DNA from: Mannheimia cairinae
GTDB lineage: Bacteria > Pseudomonadota > Gammaproteobacteria > Enterobacterales > Pasteurellaceae
DNA: 64,000 nucleotides
Assembly (NCBI RefSeq): GCF_028649535.1
Contig: NZ_JAQSJE010000008.1
Coordinates: forward strand, 140,657-204,656
Reading direction: 5' to 3'
Position 1 is the first letter of the stretch. Each line of letters opens with the position of its first letter. Of the stretch, positions 36,673-47,029 are shown one piece after another. The notes beneath the pieces were generated by a model, which was not told the DNA's origin, made no database searches, and was given only the letters and a program-made list of their open reading frames with translations. Both the position numbers and the translations under genes were made by a program.

Positions 36673-37146
36673 TTACTTACGAGCCAAAGGCGGAACAAAG
36701 GTAATACCTAAATCCCAAGGCTGCTCAATCCAAGTTTCTTGTGGAATATCAATGATATAATCATCTACTAATGCCGCACCCTGTGGTTTTGCAAACACCG
36801 TTACAAAACGTGCTTTAGGGTACATTCTGCGGATTTCTTTTGCAGTGTTGCCCGTATCCACTAAATCATCTACCACGATAAAGCCTTCGCCATCGGTTTC
36901 AGCTGCGTGTAATACTTTTAATTCACCTTGATTGTCGTGATCGTAACTTGCAATACACACGGTTTCAACGTGGCGAATACCTAATTCACGTGATAACACT
37001 GCAGCAGGGAATAAACCGCCACGGCTTACTGCAATAATGCCCTTCCATTGAGAAGCAGGTAATAAATTCTCCGCTAACTTGCGAGCATGCATATGGAACA
37101 TATCCCAAGTTACGACATATTTTTCATTTGTGTATTTTTCACTCAT
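36673..37146 (-). CDS. gpt: Xanthine-guanine phosphoribosyltransferase
   Basis: Salvages guanine, xanthine and hypoxanthine with PRPP to nucleotides; together with gmk downstream this gives GDP. The 157-residue protein has [15 protein letters not shown], the PRPP motif [16 protein letters not shown] and C-terminal [13 protein letters not shown] as in E. coli Gpt. A 60-base gap to gmk suggests co-transcription. Confidence 0.96.
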   Translation of the reverse strand: MSEKYTNEKYVVTWDMFHMHARKLAENLLPASQWKGIIAVSRGGLFPAAVLSRELGIRHVETVCIASYDHDNQGELKVLHAAETDGEGFIVVDDLVDTGNTAKEIRRMYPKARFVTVFAKPQGAALVDDYIIDIPQETWIEQPWDLGITFVPPLARK

Positions 37147-37248
37147 AACGACAACCTAAAATAAAATTGGGGCTAACCCCTGATATAAAAATTGCGTTAG
37201 AATAACCTGAAAATGCTTTTTTCGCCATCATTTCATTCATTTTTTTGT

Positions 37249-37296
37249 GCAAGCGGTTATTTTTTTGCAAAATTTTGCGAATTTTCTACCGCTTGC
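37249..37296. repeat. Inverted pair of uptake-signal variants between gpt and pepD
   Basis: GCAAGCGGT (37249-37257) and ACCGCTTGC (37288-37296) face each other around a T-rich then TTTTGC-containing loop. The stem can extend into flanking A/T bases. It lies in the divergent gpt-pepD gap, where termination seems less needed. Confidence 0.6.
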
Positions 37297-37325
37297 AAAC
37301 AGAAAATTAACAAAAGGAGCTACCT

Positions 37326-38780
37326 ATGTCAGAAATTTCAACATTATCGCCAAGCTTACTTTGGCAATGGTTTGATAAAGTTTGTGCAATTCCTCATCCT
37401 TCTTATCACGAAGATGAATTAGCTGAATTTATTGTAAATTGGGCAAAATCTAAAAATTTATTTGTAGAGCGTGATGAAGCAGGCAATGTACTCATTCGTA
37501 AGCCAGCCACTGCAGGTATGGAAAATCGCCAAACTATCGCCCTACAAGCTCACTTAGATATGGTGCCACAAGCGAATGCCGGCACAGTACACGATTTTAC
37601 TAAAGACCCAATCCAACCTTATATTGATGGCGAATGGGTTAAAGCAAAAGGCACGACACTTGGGGCAGATAACGGTATTGGTTTAGCCTCTTGTATGGCG
37701 GTGTTAGAAAGCAACGACCTTGTGCACCCGACCGTTGAAGTATTGCTTACAATGACCGAAGAGGCTGGAATGGAAGGGGCGATTGGTTTGCGTCCGAACT
37801 GGCTCACGGCAGATATTATGGTAAATACCGACACGGAAGAAAATGGCGAAATTTATATCGGTTGTGCCGGTGGCGAGAATGTGAATGTAAGCCTGCCAAT
37901 TCAGCTTGAGCCAAACACTCAAGAGACTGCTTTAACTATTACCCTTAAAGGCTTAAACGGCGGACATTCAGGGGCGGATATTCACACCAATCGTGTTAAT
38001 GCAATTAAACTTTTTGCTCGTATTTTGGCAGAGGCAAAAGCTGTAGCACCTTTCCAAATTGCCGATATTCAAGGCGGTTCTGTGCGTAATGCGATTCCTC
38101 GTGAAGCCCACGCAACATTGGTACTTTCTGCAAAAAATAAAGAAAATTTAACCGCTTGTTTAACAGAAACCGTGGCACAATTAAAAGCAGAATTAAAAAT
38201 TGCCGAGCCAAATTTAGCTTTCTTTGTTGAAGAATCTGCCTTGCCTGCACAATGCTTTGATGCATCAACCACCGAGCGTTTAATTCATTTCTTAAATGTG
38301 TTGCCAAATGGTGTGGTGCGTAATAGCGATGTAGTAGAAAATGTGGTGGAAACTTCACTAAGCATTGGCGTATTAAAAATTGAAGATAATGCGGTTAAAG
38401 CCACTATTCTTGCTCGTTCATTAATTGAAGGCGGAAAAGCCGATATTCGTAGCAAAATTGGTTCATTAGTGGCTTTAGTAGGGGCAAGTGTGGAATTTTC
38501 TGGCAACTACCCTGGTTGGGAGCCAAACCCAAGTTCACAAATCGTGCCATTAACTAAAGCAATTTATGATGAAGTGTTAGGTTACGAGGCAGAAATTAAA
38601 GTTATTCACGCAGGGCTTGAATGCGGTTTAATTAATAAAATCTACCCAAATATGGATTTAGTTTCCATTGGGCCGACTATCCACAATGCTCACTCGCCAG
38701 ATGAAAAAGTGCATATTCCAGCCGTTGAAAACTATTGGAAATTACTGACTAAATTGCTTGCCCAAGTGCCTGCTAAATAG
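37326..38780 (+). CDS. pepD: Aminoacyl-histidine dipeptidase (PepD, peptidase M20)
   Basis: Cytosolic zinc peptidase cleaving dipeptides such as carnosine. The 484-residue protein has M20 metal motifs: [11 protein letters not shown] (His-Asp), [11 protein letters not shown] (Asp), [14 protein letters not shown] (catalytic Glu and metal Glu), MVNTDTEE and a C-terminal His in [12 protein letters not shown]. Ribosome-binding site AAAGGAG seven bases before ATG. It could use peptides imported by the dpp transporter, but this link is inference. Confidence 0.95.
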   Translation: MSEISTLSPSLLWQWFDKVCAIPHPSYHEDELAEFIVNWAKSKNLFVERDEAGNVLIRKPATAGMENRQTIALQAHLDMVPQANAGTVHDFTKDPIQPYIDGEWVKAKGTTLGADNGIGLASCMAVLESNDLVHPTVEVLLTMTEEAGMEGAIGLRPNWLTADIMVNTDTEENGEIYIGCAGGENVNVSLPIQLEPNTQETALTITLKGLNGGHSGADIHTNRVNAIKLFARILAEAKAVAPFQIADIQGGSVRNAIPREAHATLVLSAKNKENLTACLTETVAQLKAELKIAEPNLAFFVEESALPAQCFDASTTERLIHFLNVLPNGVVRNSDVVENVVETSLSIGVLKIEDNAVKATILARSLIEGGKADIRSKIGSLVALVGASVEFSGNYPGWEPNPSSQIVPLTKAIYDEVLGYEAEIKVIHAGLECGLINKIYPNMDLVSIGPTIHNAHSPDEKVHIPAVENYWKLLTKLLAQVPAK

Positions 38781-38788
38781 TTAAAACT

Positions 38789-38823
38789 AAAAAAGGATTA
38801 AGCCAGCACGCTTAATCCTTTTT
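38789..38823. terminator. Bidirectional terminator between pepD and lpxM
   Basis: AAAAAAGGATTAAGC and GCTTAATCCTTTTT form a stem around CAGCAC, with A and T tracts on both sides. It serves pepD and the convergent lpxM. Confidence 0.88.
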
Positions 38824-38838
38824 ACTATCTTGCTTTAA

Positions 38839-39789
38839 TTATTGATAAATATCTTCGCCATTACGTCTGGTTTTGAGTAGTCTTAAAATCCAAACATATT
38901 GTTCAGGATTTTTCTCGACAAAGTACTCTATCACTTTATTCATTTCTCGGGCAGATTGCACTGGATCGCCAGAAAACTCAAGGGGCGGTAAAATTTCCAT
39001 TTCATACACCGATTTTTCAGCGTTATAGATAGAAAACATCGGGATTACTTCCGCATTTGCTACCCTTGCCATTTTATTTAACCCCGGCAAAGTTGCTTTT
39101 TCGGTAGCGAAAAAATCGGTATACACACTTAACTCTTCGCCAAAATCTTCATCTGGTAAGAAGTAGCCCACATCACCTTTACGCACATCGGCTAAAAAGG
39201 CTTTAATGCCATTTTGACGAGTGTGCATTCGCCCGCCCAAACGCTCACGGGTAATGTTCCACAACCAATCCACCAACGCATTACGGTGTGGGTTATACAT
39301 TGAGGTCATTGGATAGCCTAAAGAAAACATCGCCACCCCTGCCATATCAATCGACCAGGTATGCGGTACCAATAAAATCACGTTTTTTCCGCTTTCTTTG
39401 GCTTTTACAACCTGCTCAAAGCCTGTAAATTCACAACGTTTTTGCAAGTAAGAAACAGGGCGAATTGCCGTTTCGCCAATCGCTAACATTGTTTGAGCCA
39501 CAGTGATAAACATTTTCTCAATCACATCTTCTCGTTTTTGCTCACTCCAATCTGGAAAGCAATAACGTAAATTAACCTTTGCCCGATGATAGCCTTTTTT
39601 ATTTTTCTGTTTTAGGTATTTATAAGCCACCTTTCCCACAAAGGCTGAAAATTTATCTCTAATACGAGCCGGCACATAAGCCAAAATCACAAGCCCTAAT
39701 ACACCGAGCCATACTCCCCAATATTTAGGGTGTAAAAAAGACCACAAGAATTTATGTGTATAACCGTCTTGGGCGGTAATTCGTGTCAT
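38839..39789 (-). CDS. lpxM: Lipid A late acyltransferase LpxM (MsbB)
   Basis: Transfers a secondary acyl chain (myristate in E. coli) from acyl-ACP to lipid A at the inner membrane. The 316-residue protein has an N-terminal anchor (about 22-38) and the catalytic HX4D motif in VPHTWSIDMAGV. It also has LPDEDFG and the C-terminal QYVWILRLLKTR. Family assignment to LpxL/LpxM is secure; LpxM is preferred because of the MTRITAQDGY start and the HKFLWSFLHPKYWGVW segment seen in MsbB. The promoter must lie within or beyond the palindromic element upstream. Confidence 0.88.
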   Translation of the reverse strand: MTRITAQDGYTHKFLWSFLHPKYWGVWLGVLGLVILAYVPARIRDKFSAFVGKVAYKYLKQKNKKGYHRAKVNLRYCFPDWSEQKREDVIEKMFITVAQTMLAIGETAIRPVSYLQKRCEFTGFEQVVKAKESGKNVILLVPHTWSIDMAGVAMFSLGYPMTSMYNPHRNALVDWLWNITRERLGGRMHTRQNGIKAFLADVRKGDVGYFLPDEDFGEELSVYTDFFATEKATLPGLNKMARVANAEVIPMFSIYNAEKSVYEMEILPPLEFSGDPVQSAREMNKVIEYFVEKNPEQYVWILRLLKTRRNGEDIYQ

Positions 39790-39811
39790 TTTGTTTTCCT
39801 CAAGTTCATTG

Positions 39812-40214
39812 TCACTTTCTTTGCTTCGCCAAAGAAAGTAACCAAAGAAAGGCGACCCTACTTCACCGCTTTTCTTCGCTTAGTTGGCATTTGCTGACGG
39901 ATAATTTTAAATTCGCTTCGCTCAAGAAAAATTGTCCTACAAATTGCCAACACGCTCAGGCGGTTCAGAAGGGAACCCAATAGAGCGTTATTTGCAAAAT
40001 AATTAAAAAAAGTAACCGCTTGTTATGGTCGGATCGGGTTCCCTTCTGAGTTGCCCGAACGACTTGAAATTTTTAGAAAAATAATCCCGAGCGAGAGCGA
40101 AGCGAACATCAGGGTTATTTTTCGTTAAAAAAATTTCAATAAAGTGAGGAACAGCAACGAAGCAGGGTGTGCTTTCTTTTGGTTACTTTTCTTTGCACAA
40201 GCAAAGAAAAGTAA
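39812..40214. mobile_element. ~400-bp non-coding element, one long imperfect palindrome
   Basis: This fills the 434-base gap between lpxM and rnfE. The outer ends are inverted repeats of about 45 bases (39812-39853 and 40171-40214), built on TTTGC and GTAACC segments with small indels. Inner matches continue: TTCGCTTCGCTC (39912-39923) against GAGCGAAGCGAA (40095-40106), and TCAGAAGGGAACCC (39965-39978) against GGGTTCCCTTCTGA (40036-40049). Almost the entire element can fold on itself. The end repeats also contain local hairpins. No credible gene is present. It holds one uptake signal (40015-40023). I call it a non-autonomous repeat element; its transposition partner is unknown. Confidence 0.65.
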
Positions 40215-40223
40215 CAATATCCC

Positions 40224-40928
40224 CTATTTTTTATCAATAATATTTTTTAACGCTAATATCACCCCAAGCCCAATAAAAGCCCCCGGTGGTAAAATCGCTA
40301 ATAACAAACCGGAATCAATATGCAAAACATCAATGCGTAATGCTTTTGCCCAATCGCCTAGCAGTAAATCTAAACCGTCAAATAAGGTACCATTGCCGAT
40401 AATTTCACGCAATGCTCCAAGTAGCAGAAGGCTTAAGGTCATACCAAGCCCCATAGCAAAGCCGTCAAAGGCGGAGAGTTTTACTTCGTTTTTGGAGGCG
40501 TAGGCTTCTGCTCGTCCGATTACGATACAGTTAGTTACAATCAGCGGAATAAAAATCCCGAGTGATTGATAGATAGGGAAAGCAAAGGCATTCATTAAAA
40601 GCTGTACTGCCGTTACCACCGTTGCAATCACCATTACATAAATCGGGATACGAATATCGTGCGGAATCATTTTGCGAAAAAGCGAAATGGTCGTATTGGT
40701 GCAAACCAACACAAATAAGGTCGCCAAGCCTAGCCCTAACGCATTGGTTACGCTGTTAGAAACCGCAAGCAATGGGCATAAGCCTAATAATTGCACTAAA
40801 GCTCCGTTGTTTTTCCATACGCCATCGGCTAATAGCGTTTTCCAAACGGATGCTTGTTTAGGTTCTGTATCAATATTGACTACAGGAATTTGGTTTTCTG
40901 TTTCCATTTTTCCACCGATTATTTGCAA
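40224..40928 (-). CDS. rnfE: Electron transport complex subunit RnfE (RsxE)
   Basis: Membrane subunit of the Rnf ion-translocating ferredoxin:NAD oxidoreductase. The 234-residue protein has six helices and the pair of conserved regions around [28 protein letters not shown] and [21 protein letters not shown] that it shares with its paralogue RnfA; the cysteines (GLCPLL and TNCIV) ligate a membrane Fe-S centre in this family. It overlaps rnfG by 10 bases and is the last gene of the operon. Confidence 0.95.
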   Translation of the reverse strand: MQIIGGKMETENQIPVVNIDTEPKQASVWKTLLADGVWKNNGALVQLLGLCPLLAVSNSVTNALGLGLATLFVLVCTNTTISLFRKMIPHDIRIPIYVMVIATVVTAVQLLMNAFAFPIYQSLGIFIPLIVTNCIVIGRAEAYASKNEVKLSAFDGFAMGLGMTLSLLLLGALREIIGNGTLFDGLDLLLGDWAKALRIDVLHIDSGLLLAILPPGAFIGLGVILALKNIIDKK

Positions 40929-41551
40929 GATTCAAATTGCTCAAGCATTGTTGGGGTTTGTTCAAGTTCGGTTATTACCCATTTTGCACTTTGGCGAACA
41001 TTATTAACCACCGCACGAGGGGTAATGGTTGCACCGGTAAATTGGTCGAACTGACCGCCGTCTTTTTTCACTTTCCAATCTACTTCGTTTTCTAAACTGA
41101 ATAATTTATTGCTGAAGTTTAAAATCCAGTTAGAAACACGAGTTTCAATTTTATCGCCTAGCCCCGGGGTTTCTTGGTGTTGCAATACCCGCACGCCTAA
41201 AACATTGCCGTTTGGCTCGATTCCCGTTAATAAAACGATATTGCCAGAATAGCCGTCCGGAGCAGTGCTTTGAATGGCATAAGCGGTTATTTTTTCAGAT
41301 TTTTTTGCAATATAAATGCGGTTTAAATAAGGGGCATTTTCAAGTTGAATTGCTTTACAGCTAGCCAGCAAGTCGTTATCAAAATATGTTTTTGGCACGA
41401 CTTCTTCTAATAATTTTTTCTGTTGTTCTGCCATTACACTATCAATTCGCCCTTTTGTTAATAAATAAACACCAGTTGAAATAGCAGTACAAAATAGGGC
41501 GATTACGCCTAAAATCAAGGCATATTTTACGGTAATTTTTGAAGTATTCAT
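40919..41551 (-). CDS. rnfG: Electron transport complex subunit RnfG (RsxG)
   Basis: Carries covalent FMN on a periplasmic domain after one N-terminal membrane helix (about 9-30). The flavinylation motif appears as [12 protein letters not shown], with the Thr of TGAT-I-T as the attachment site. [12 protein letters not shown] is also conserved in the family. 210 residues, normal. Start base coincides with the last base of rnfD. Confidence 0.95.
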   Translation of the reverse strand: MNTSKITVKYALILGVIALFCTAISTGVYLLTKGRIDSVMAEQQKKLLEEVVPKTYFDNDLLASCKAIQLENAPYLNRIYIAKKSEKITAYAIQSTAPDGYSGNIVLLTGIEPNGNVLGVRVLQHQETPGLGDKIETRVSNWILNFSNKLFSLENEVDWKVKKDGGQFDQFTGATITPRAVVNNVRQSAKWVITELEQTPTMLEQFESCK

Positions 41552-42594
41552 TATCGTTTATCCAACCTTGTGCCGTATAGTCTTGGCTGTGTGTAGTGAT
41601 CGATTAACGGCACACAGATATTTGCTAATAAAACAGAGAATGCGATTGCATCCGGGTAATTGCCATAATAACGAATTAAGTAAACCAGCAAACCAATCAA
41701 ACCGCCAAAAATCAATTTACCACGAGGGGTAATAGAGGCGGTAACAGGATCAGTTGCGATGAAAAAGGCTCCAAACATCATCGCACCGCTGAATAAATGC
41801 AACGGCATAGACCACGAGCTATCACTAACCAAATCGGTTATTCCGCTAAAAATCACAAAAGTTCCGAGCATTGCGATAGGAATTTGCCAATGAACAATCT
41901 TCTTATAAATCAAAAAAACACCGCCGAGTAAGAAAGCAAAATTAACCTGCCACCAACCTCGTAAAAAAACATCCCCAAATAGCAAATCAAATTCTAAACG
42001 ACTAAGTGGTTTAGCTATTTTTGCTGCGTCTAAAACGGTTGCCGAAGCAATGCCATCGACACTATTCACTAATTGATAAACGCTAAATCCATCAGTGCTT
42101 ACCCCTTTAAAAATCAGCGACATTGCATCGGCAAAAGTCGGGGGTTCACTTAATAAATGGATAGGCACCATCCAAGAGGTCATCTGAACCGGGAAAGAAA
42201 CCAACAATAACGCATAGCCTACCATTGCTGGGTTAAACAAGTTCTGCCCTAATCCGCCGTAGCTGTGTTTTGCCAGTAATAAGGCAACAATTACGCCAAT
42301 CACCACAATCCAATAAGGAGCATAGGGCGGAATCGACATCGCAAGAATCAATGCGGTTAAAATGCCCGATAAATCTGCCAGATAGAAAGCGGTCGTTTTT
42401 TTGCGTAATTTTGCAACGCCGATTTCAATCACAATCGCCAATGAAACGGCAAGCAAGGTTTGAATTAACACCCCAAACCCAAAATAGTAAATCTGTACCC
42501 CAAAAGCAGGTAACATCATCGCAATGACCCACAACATAAAGTTTGCGGTTAAATTGCTTGAATGTGTATGGGGGGAACTGACCATTTTAAACAT
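41551..42594 (-). CDS. rnfD: Electron transport complex subunit RnfD (RsxD)
   Basis: Polytopic membrane subunit bearing covalent FMN; 347 residues, about nine or ten helices. The flavin attachment region is [13 protein letters not shown] with the Thr of [23 protein letters not shown] and [21 protein letters not shown] are conserved with NqrB. The first ATG (42594) has an AAGG site eight bases upstream. A TRIC-type gene and an uptake signal separate it from rnfC, where it is normally adjacent. Confidence 0.95.
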   Translation of the reverse strand: MFKMVSSPHTHSSNLTANFMLWVIAMMLPAFGVQIYYFGFGVLIQTLLAVSLAIVIEIGVAKLRKKTTAFYLADLSGILTALILAMSIPPYAPYWIVVIGVIVALLLAKHSYGGLGQNLFNPAMVGYALLLVSFPVQMTSWMVPIHLLSEPPTFADAMSLIFKGVSTDGFSVYQLVNSVDGIASATVLDAAKIAKPLSRLEFDLLFGDVFLRGWWQVNFAFLLGGVFLIYKKIVHWQIPIAMLGTFVIFSGITDLVSDSSWSMPLHLFSGAMMFGAFFIATDPVTASITPRGKLIFGGLIGLLVYLIRYYGNYPDAIAFSVLLANICVPLIDHYTQPRLYGTRLDKR

Positions 42595-42638
42595 TGATAA
42601 AACCTTTTTGTAAAAAATTGCAAAAAACTGACCGCTTG

Positions 42639-43274
42639 TTAGAGCTTCGGTAAATTCAAATTAAAGCGAATTGCAAGCAGGCGGATAATAATCACGGTAA
42701 ACACAGTTGCAAGATAAACCCAGTCGCTGTCCACGCCAAATGAGTTTGCCAATACGAAAATCACACCGCCGACAAGGCTTGCCGTAACATAAACTTCTTT
42801 TTGCAGAATAATCGGCACTTCGTTGCGTAAAATATCACGAATCAAACCGCCAAAGCAGCCTGTTACCCCGCCAAGAGCCACACAGATAAGTGGGTGCAGT
42901 CCGAAATCTAAGCCTTTTTGCACACCGATAACGGTAAATACCCCCAGACCAATCGCATCAAACACGAGTAATCCCGTTTGCCAGCTTTTACGAGAAATTT
43001 GGTTGCGGAAAATGGCGGTAATCAGCACCGCTAAACTAATCATCAGCACATAAATCGGCTGTTTCATCCAAAACACAGGTGTTGAGCCTATCATCATATC
43101 TCGCAAGGTACCACCGCCCACACCAGTTACGAATGCCAAAATAAACATTCCGAAGATATCCATTTTGTGCTGACGAGCAGCAATCGCCCCAGAAATCGCA
43201 AATACTATCGTGCCAATCAGATCTTGCACAAATAGGAACGACCAAGGCAAGGGTGGGATAAGCTGGCTTAACAT
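42639..43274 (-). CDS. TRIC/UPF0126 family membrane protein inside the rnf operon
   Basis: A 211-residue, seven-helix membrane protein with two homologous halves, each with the family motif: [36 protein letters not shown] and [18 protein letters not shown]...[12 protein letters not shown]. Prokaryotic members of this family form trimeric cation channels. The start overlaps the rnfC stop by 7 bases, so it is translated as part of the rnf operon, while 44 bases separate it from rnfD. I know of no role for it in Rnf; a counter-ion route is speculation. Confidence 0.9.
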   Translation of the reverse strand: MLSQLIPPLPWSFLFVQDLIGTIVFAISGAIAARQHKMDIFGMFILAFVTGVGGGTLRDMMIGSTPVFWMKQPIYVLMISLAVLITAIFRNQISRKSWQTGLLVFDAIGLGVFTVIGVQKGLDFGLHPLICVALGGVTGCFGGLIRDILRNEVPIILQKEVYVTASLVGGVIFVLANSFGVDSDWVYLATVFTVIIIRLLAIRFNLNLPKL

Positions 43275-45619
43275 TTATCCCCCTGTTTAGCTTCTTTCTT
43301 CGCTTTTGCACGAGCGATTGCTGCGGCAACCGCTGCTTTTCTTGGATCAATTTCTTCGCTTGGTTTTACTTGTTGCGAATTTACAAGATTTTCCGATTTT
43401 TCAACCGCTTGTTGAGAACCTAGCTGAGCCTCTTTTTTTGCTTTGGCTCGGGCTAAGGCTGCAGCAACAGCTGCTTTCCTAGGATCAATTTCTTCACTCT
43501 GTTTTTCTTCTTGCGAATCAGCAAGATTTTCCGATTTTTCAACCGCTTGTTGAGAAGCTAATTGAGCCTCTTTTTTCGCTTTAGCTCGAGCAAGTGCTGC
43601 TGCAACCGCTGCTTTTCTCGGGTCAATTTCTTCACTTGGTTTTGCTTGTTGCGAATTTGTAATATTTCCCGATTTTTCAACCGCTTGTTGAGAGCCTGAT
43701 TGAGAACTTAGCTGAGCCTCTTTTTTCGCTTTGGCTCGAGCAAGGGCTGCGGCAACGGCGGCTTTTCTCGGCTCAGTTTCTTCACTCGTTTTTGCTTGTT
43801 CCGAATTTGTAATATTTTCCGATTTTTCAACCGCTTGTTGAGAGCCTTGTGCCTCTTTCTTAGCTCTAGCTCGGGCAAGAGCCGCTGCAACGGCTGCTTT
43901 TTTCGAGTCAGCCTCGGTTGCTTTCGGTGTTTCGTTGCTTTCTGTACCTACCATTTCCGTTTGTTCAGCCTGTTTAGCTAAACGTCTGGCTCGACGTTGT
44001 GCCATTAACTCGCTATTATCCGGCTCGCCATTGGCTTTAGCGTGAATTTCTGTTGCCGTTTCTTCGGTTTTCTTCGCTTTTATACGGGCTAAAGCAGCTT
44101 GCACCGGATCTTCGCCCTGCTGTTTTGCCATTTCTTCACGACGTTTTTCTGCCGCTTGTGTAATACGTGCGGTACGTGCCTCTTTTTCTTTTTGCAGGCG
44201 AGCCTCACGTGCCTCAAAGCGGATTTTTGCCTCTTCCGCTTTACGTGCTTTTTCTTCCACTTCAGCAATTTTTGCTTTTTCTTGGCGGAAATATTGAATT
44301 AACGGAATGTAGCTTGGGCAAACATAGGCACAAACACCACACTCAATGCACGCATCTAAGTGATACTCTTTCGATTTATCGTGATCTTCCGCCCGAGCAA
44401 ACCAATAAAGTTGTTGCGGTAATAACCCGACAGGGCAAGCATCGGAACAACTTGAGCAACGAATACAGTTTCGTTCCGGTTCAGGCGGTGCATATTCAAA
44501 GTGATCAGGGGCAATTAAGCAGTTTGCCGTTTTGGTAATTGGGGCTTGTAGAGAAGGTAGAATAAAGCCCATCATCGGCCCGCCAAAAAAGACAGGGAAA
44601 CGCTTATCCGCTTGGTAATCGACTTGTTCTAGCAAGTGCTGAATCGGGGTACCTAATCTCGCCCACACATTGCCTTTATTGCGAATTTTATCGCCGGTAA
44701 GCGTTACCACCCGTTCAATTAACGGCTCATCATCAATAATTGCTCGTTTAACCGCAAAAGCGGTACCGACATTGTGCATTACAATACCCATTTCAATGGT
44801 ACGTTGCCCCGCCGGAATTTCCAAACCGGTTAAAACTTGCACTAATTGATCTGACGCCCCTGAAGGATATTTGGTCGGAATTTCCCGCACAAACATATCA
44901 TTTGAGCCTTTAAGGGCTTTGGTTAAGGCTTTAATTGCTTTCGGTTTATTATCTTCAACCGCAATGACCACCTCTTCTGGGCGAAGAACGTAGCGTAAAA
45001 TGCGAATCCCCTCAATTAACTCGTGGGTGTAATCCTGCATTAAGCGATCATCGCAAGTAATATAAGGCTCGCATTCTGCCCCGTTGATAATCAGTAATTT
45101 ACAACGCTTATCAGCTAAGCCTAATTTAGAGGCGGTTGGGAATACGGCTCCCCCCAACCCTGCAATGCCGTATTGGTAAACTTTTTGGATAATTTGATCG
45201 CTTGTTAGGCTTAAAAAATCTTCAATCGGCTGACGTTCAATCCATTTATCTTTGCCGTCTGTTTCAATAATTATCGTGACTTCTGGCAAGCCGGAAGGGT
45301 GTGCCGAAGGGTAAGGCTCAATTCCGATCACCTGCCCCGATGTTGGGCTATGCACAGGTAATTGGCGGTAGTTATCACCTTTAGTAAGCTGTTGCCCTTT
45401 TAAGACGAAATCGCCCGCTTTAACTTGTAATTCGCCTGCCCAGCCCGAATGTTGCACAACCGGCACATAAAAATATTTCGGTAAATTTAAACGGCGAATC
45501 GGCTTACTGTTTGATTGGCTTTTGTTTTCCATTGGGTGAATCCCACCCGGGAATTGCCACAGTTTACCGGTTTCTTTATTTTGGCGGATTCGTTCAATCA
45601 CTAAATTAGGAGTGCTCAT
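43268..45619 (-). CDS. rnfC: Electron transport complex subunit RnfC (RsxC) with repeat-rich tail
   Basis: Peripheral subunit that exchanges electrons with NADH and ferredoxin. The core (about 1-450) has the NADH/FMN-binding [31 protein letters not shown] and two 4Fe-4S motifs [14 protein letters not shown] and [15 protein letters not shown] charged Ala/Lys/Glu-rich region (about 450-783) follows, ending in five copies of [17 protein letters not shown] separated by four spacers with QQAVEKS. At 783 residues it is on the long side because of this tail. Each spacer is encoded with a perfect uptake signal. Overlaps rnfB by 14 bases. Confidence 0.95.
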   Translation of the reverse strand: MSTPNLVIERIRQNKETGKLWQFPGGIHPMENKSQSNSKPIRRLNLPKYFYVPVVQHSGWAGELQVKAGDFVLKGQQLTKGDNYRQLPVHSPTSGQVIGIEPYPSAHPSGLPEVTIIIETDGKDKWIERQPIEDFLSLTSDQIIQKVYQYGIAGLGGAVFPTASKLGLADKRCKLLIINGAECEPYITCDDRLMQDYTHELIEGIRILRYVLRPEEVVIAVEDNKPKAIKALTKALKGSNDMFVREIPTKYPSGASDQLVQVLTGLEIPAGQRTIEMGIVMHNVGTAFAVKRAIIDDEPLIERVVTLTGDKIRNKGNVWARLGTPIQHLLEQVDYQADKRFPVFFGGPMMGFILPSLQAPITKTANCLIAPDHFEYAPPEPERNCIRCSSCSDACPVGLLPQQLYWFARAEDHDKSKEYHLDACIECGVCAYVCPSYIPLIQYFRQEKAKIAEVEEKARKAEEAKIRFEAREARLQKEKEARTARITQAAEKRREEMAKQQGEDPVQAALARIKAKKTEETATEIHAKANGEPDNSELMAQRRARRLAKQAEQTEMVGTESNETPKATEADSKKAAVAAALARARAKKEAQGSQQAVEKSENITNSEQAKTSEETEPRKAAVAAALARAKAKKEAQLSSQSGSQQAVEKSGNITNSQQAKPSEEIDPRKAAVAAALARAKAKKEAQLASQQAVEKSENLADSQEEKQSEEIDPRKAAVAAALARAKAKKEAQLGSQQAVEKSENLVNSQQVKPSEEIDPRKAAVAAAIARAKAKKEAKQGDKC
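43280..43925 (-). repeat. Tandem 130-150-base repeats in rnfC, each with an uptake signal
   Basis: Five copies of a [11 protein letters not shown]-type block alternate with four QQAVEKS spacers. The spacers contain the uptake core ACCGCTTGT (plus-strand view) at 43405-43413, 43542-43550, 43680-43688 and 43830-43838, spaced 137, 138 and 150 bases. The 150-base unit has a small Ser-Gly-Ser insertion (SSQSG). Confidence 0.88.
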
Positions 45620-46223
45620 TTTTGCCTCCGCCGGTAACTATTTTTTTCTGTAATTCGGTCGTATTCACGACAGGAATAATTAAATTTTGGTCGAATTGCC
45701 AATTCCAAGATTTTGTTGTTTGTTTTATCGGAATCATTTCAATACAGTTAGTCGGGCAAGGGGCGACACATAATTCACAGCCCGTGCATAAATCAGGAAT
45801 AATGGTGTGCATTGCTTTATTGGTGCCGACAATAGCATCAACAGGGCAAGCTTGAATACACTTGGTGCAGCCGATACACATATCTTCATATATAAATGCA
45901 ACTTTAGTCTCAGGCTCTTCAATTCCGTCCATCGCCGGCACTTCCACCCCAAGTAATTCCGCTAAATTTACCACTAATGGCTGACCGCCTGGCACACATT
46001 TTGTAATCACATCGCCATTGGCAATCGCCTCAGCATAAGGTTTGCAACCTGGGTAGCCACACTGCCCGCATTGGCTTTGGGGCAATAAGGCATCAATTTG
46101 ATCGACAATCGGGTCGGATTCAACTTTAAGCTTGATTGAAGAATAGCCTAAAATCGCCCCGAAAATCAGTGCGATAACAGCAATAGCAATAAGGATATAA
46201 GCAATAATTGGGAGATCTAGCAT
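45606..46223 (-). CDS. rnfB: Electron transport complex subunit RnfB (RsxB)
   Basis: Electron-entry subunit: one N-terminal helix (about 5-25), then a four-cysteine domain ([17 protein letters not shown]) and two ferredoxin-type 4Fe-4S motifs ([16 protein letters not shown] and [18 protein letters not shown]). 205 residues. Its start shares a base with the rnfA stop, and its end overlaps rnfC. Confidence 0.96.
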   Translation of the reverse strand: MLDLPIIAYILIAIAVIALIFGAILGYSSIKLKVESDPIVDQIDALLPQSQCGQCGYPGCKPYAEAIANGDVITKCVPGGQPLVVNLAELLGVEVPAMDGIEEPETKVAFIYEDMCIGCTKCIQACPVDAIVGTNKAMHTIIPDLCTGCELCVAPCPTNCIEMIPIKQTTKSWNWQFDQNLIIPVVNTTELQKKIVTGGGKNEHS

Positions 46224-46804
46224 TAGAGTTTCACCAATCCTGTAAAGCCCATAAAGGCAAGCGACATTAGCCCTGCGGTAATTAAAGCGATAGAAGCACC
46301 TTGAAACGGACGAGGCACATCAGCAGCCACTAACCGCTCACGCAGTGCTGCAAATAAGACTAAAACTAAAGAGAAACCTGCGGCTGCTCCAAAGCCATAA
46401 AGCACTGATTCCACGAGATTATTGGCTAAGTTCACATTTAATAATGCGACCCCCAGCACTGCACAGTTGGTGGTAATCAGCGGTAAATAGATACCGAGTA
46501 AGCGATAAAGTGTCGGGCTGGTTTTATGCACGATCATTTCTGTTAGCTGAACAATTACCGCAATCACCAAAATAAATACCAACGTTCGTAAAAACTGGGC
46601 ATTTAACGGAATCAGCAGATAAGTTTCAACCAAATAAGCAGAAAGTGAGGCAACCGTTAAAACAAATGTGGTGGCTAACCCCATTCCGATTGCGGTTTCT
46701 ACTTTTTTCGACACACCCATAAACGGACAAAGCCCTAAGAACTTGACTAGGACAAAGTTGTTAATTAAAGCGGTACTGATAATTAATAGAATATAATCGA
46801 CCAT
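46223..46804 (-). CDS. rnfA: Electron transport complex subunit RnfA (RsxA)
   Basis: Six-helix membrane subunit paralogous to RnfE. Conserved cysteines lie in [28 protein letters not shown] and [13 protein letters not shown], proposed to hold a membrane 2Fe-2S centre with RnfE. 193 residues. First gene of the operon rnfA-B-C-TRIC-D-G-E. Its upstream gap contains an inverted pair of uptake signals. Confidence 0.96.
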   Translation of the reverse strand: MVDYILLIISTALINNFVLVKFLGLCPFMGVSKKVETAIGMGLATTFVLTVASLSAYLVETYLLIPLNAQFLRTLVFILVIAVIVQLTEMIVHKTSPTLYRLLGIYLPLITTNCAVLGVALLNVNLANNLVESVLYGFGAAAGFSLVLVLFAALRERLVAADVPRPFQGASIALITAGLMSLAFMGFTGLVKL

Positions 46805-46823
46805 AAATCCACGAAACTAAGAA

Positions 46824-46872
46824 ACAAGCGGTTGAATATATTGCAAAATTTTCAAAAAATCTGACCGCTTGT
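46824..46872. repeat. Inverted uptake-signal pair between rnfA and ettA
   Basis: ACAAGCGGT (46824-46832) and ACCGCTTGT (46864-46872) form a stem around an AT-rich loop in the divergent gap between rnfA and ettA. Remaining bases to 47029 are AT-rich; ettA's promoter should be there. Confidence 0.65.
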
Positions 46873-47029
46873 AAAACCAAATAAATTCAAAATAGCGTTA
46901 TATTATCCCTTGTTTTGAGTTCATTCACAATAAAAAATCCGAGGTAGTTGTTGAGGCTAAAAAGTTCCCTATATTTTGATGTCAAATTCAAGTAAAATAA
47001 GGCGAATTTTTTTGTGAGGAATTATAAAA

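Noticed and set aside
37213-37422. Open frame before pepD
   Set aside because: It runs through the uptake-signal pair and into pepD in another frame; Phe/Lys-rich product of AT-rich spacer.
39783-39983. Open frame of 66 codons inside the palindromic element
   Set aside because: Translation is Cys/Phe/His-rich with no homology pattern; it arises from the repeat sequence and has no site.
43280-43925. Regularly spaced repeats that could be taken as a CRISPR array
   Set aside because: The 130-150-base repeats are in frame, coding for similar amino acids of RnfC, and spacers are repeated too; no cas genes.
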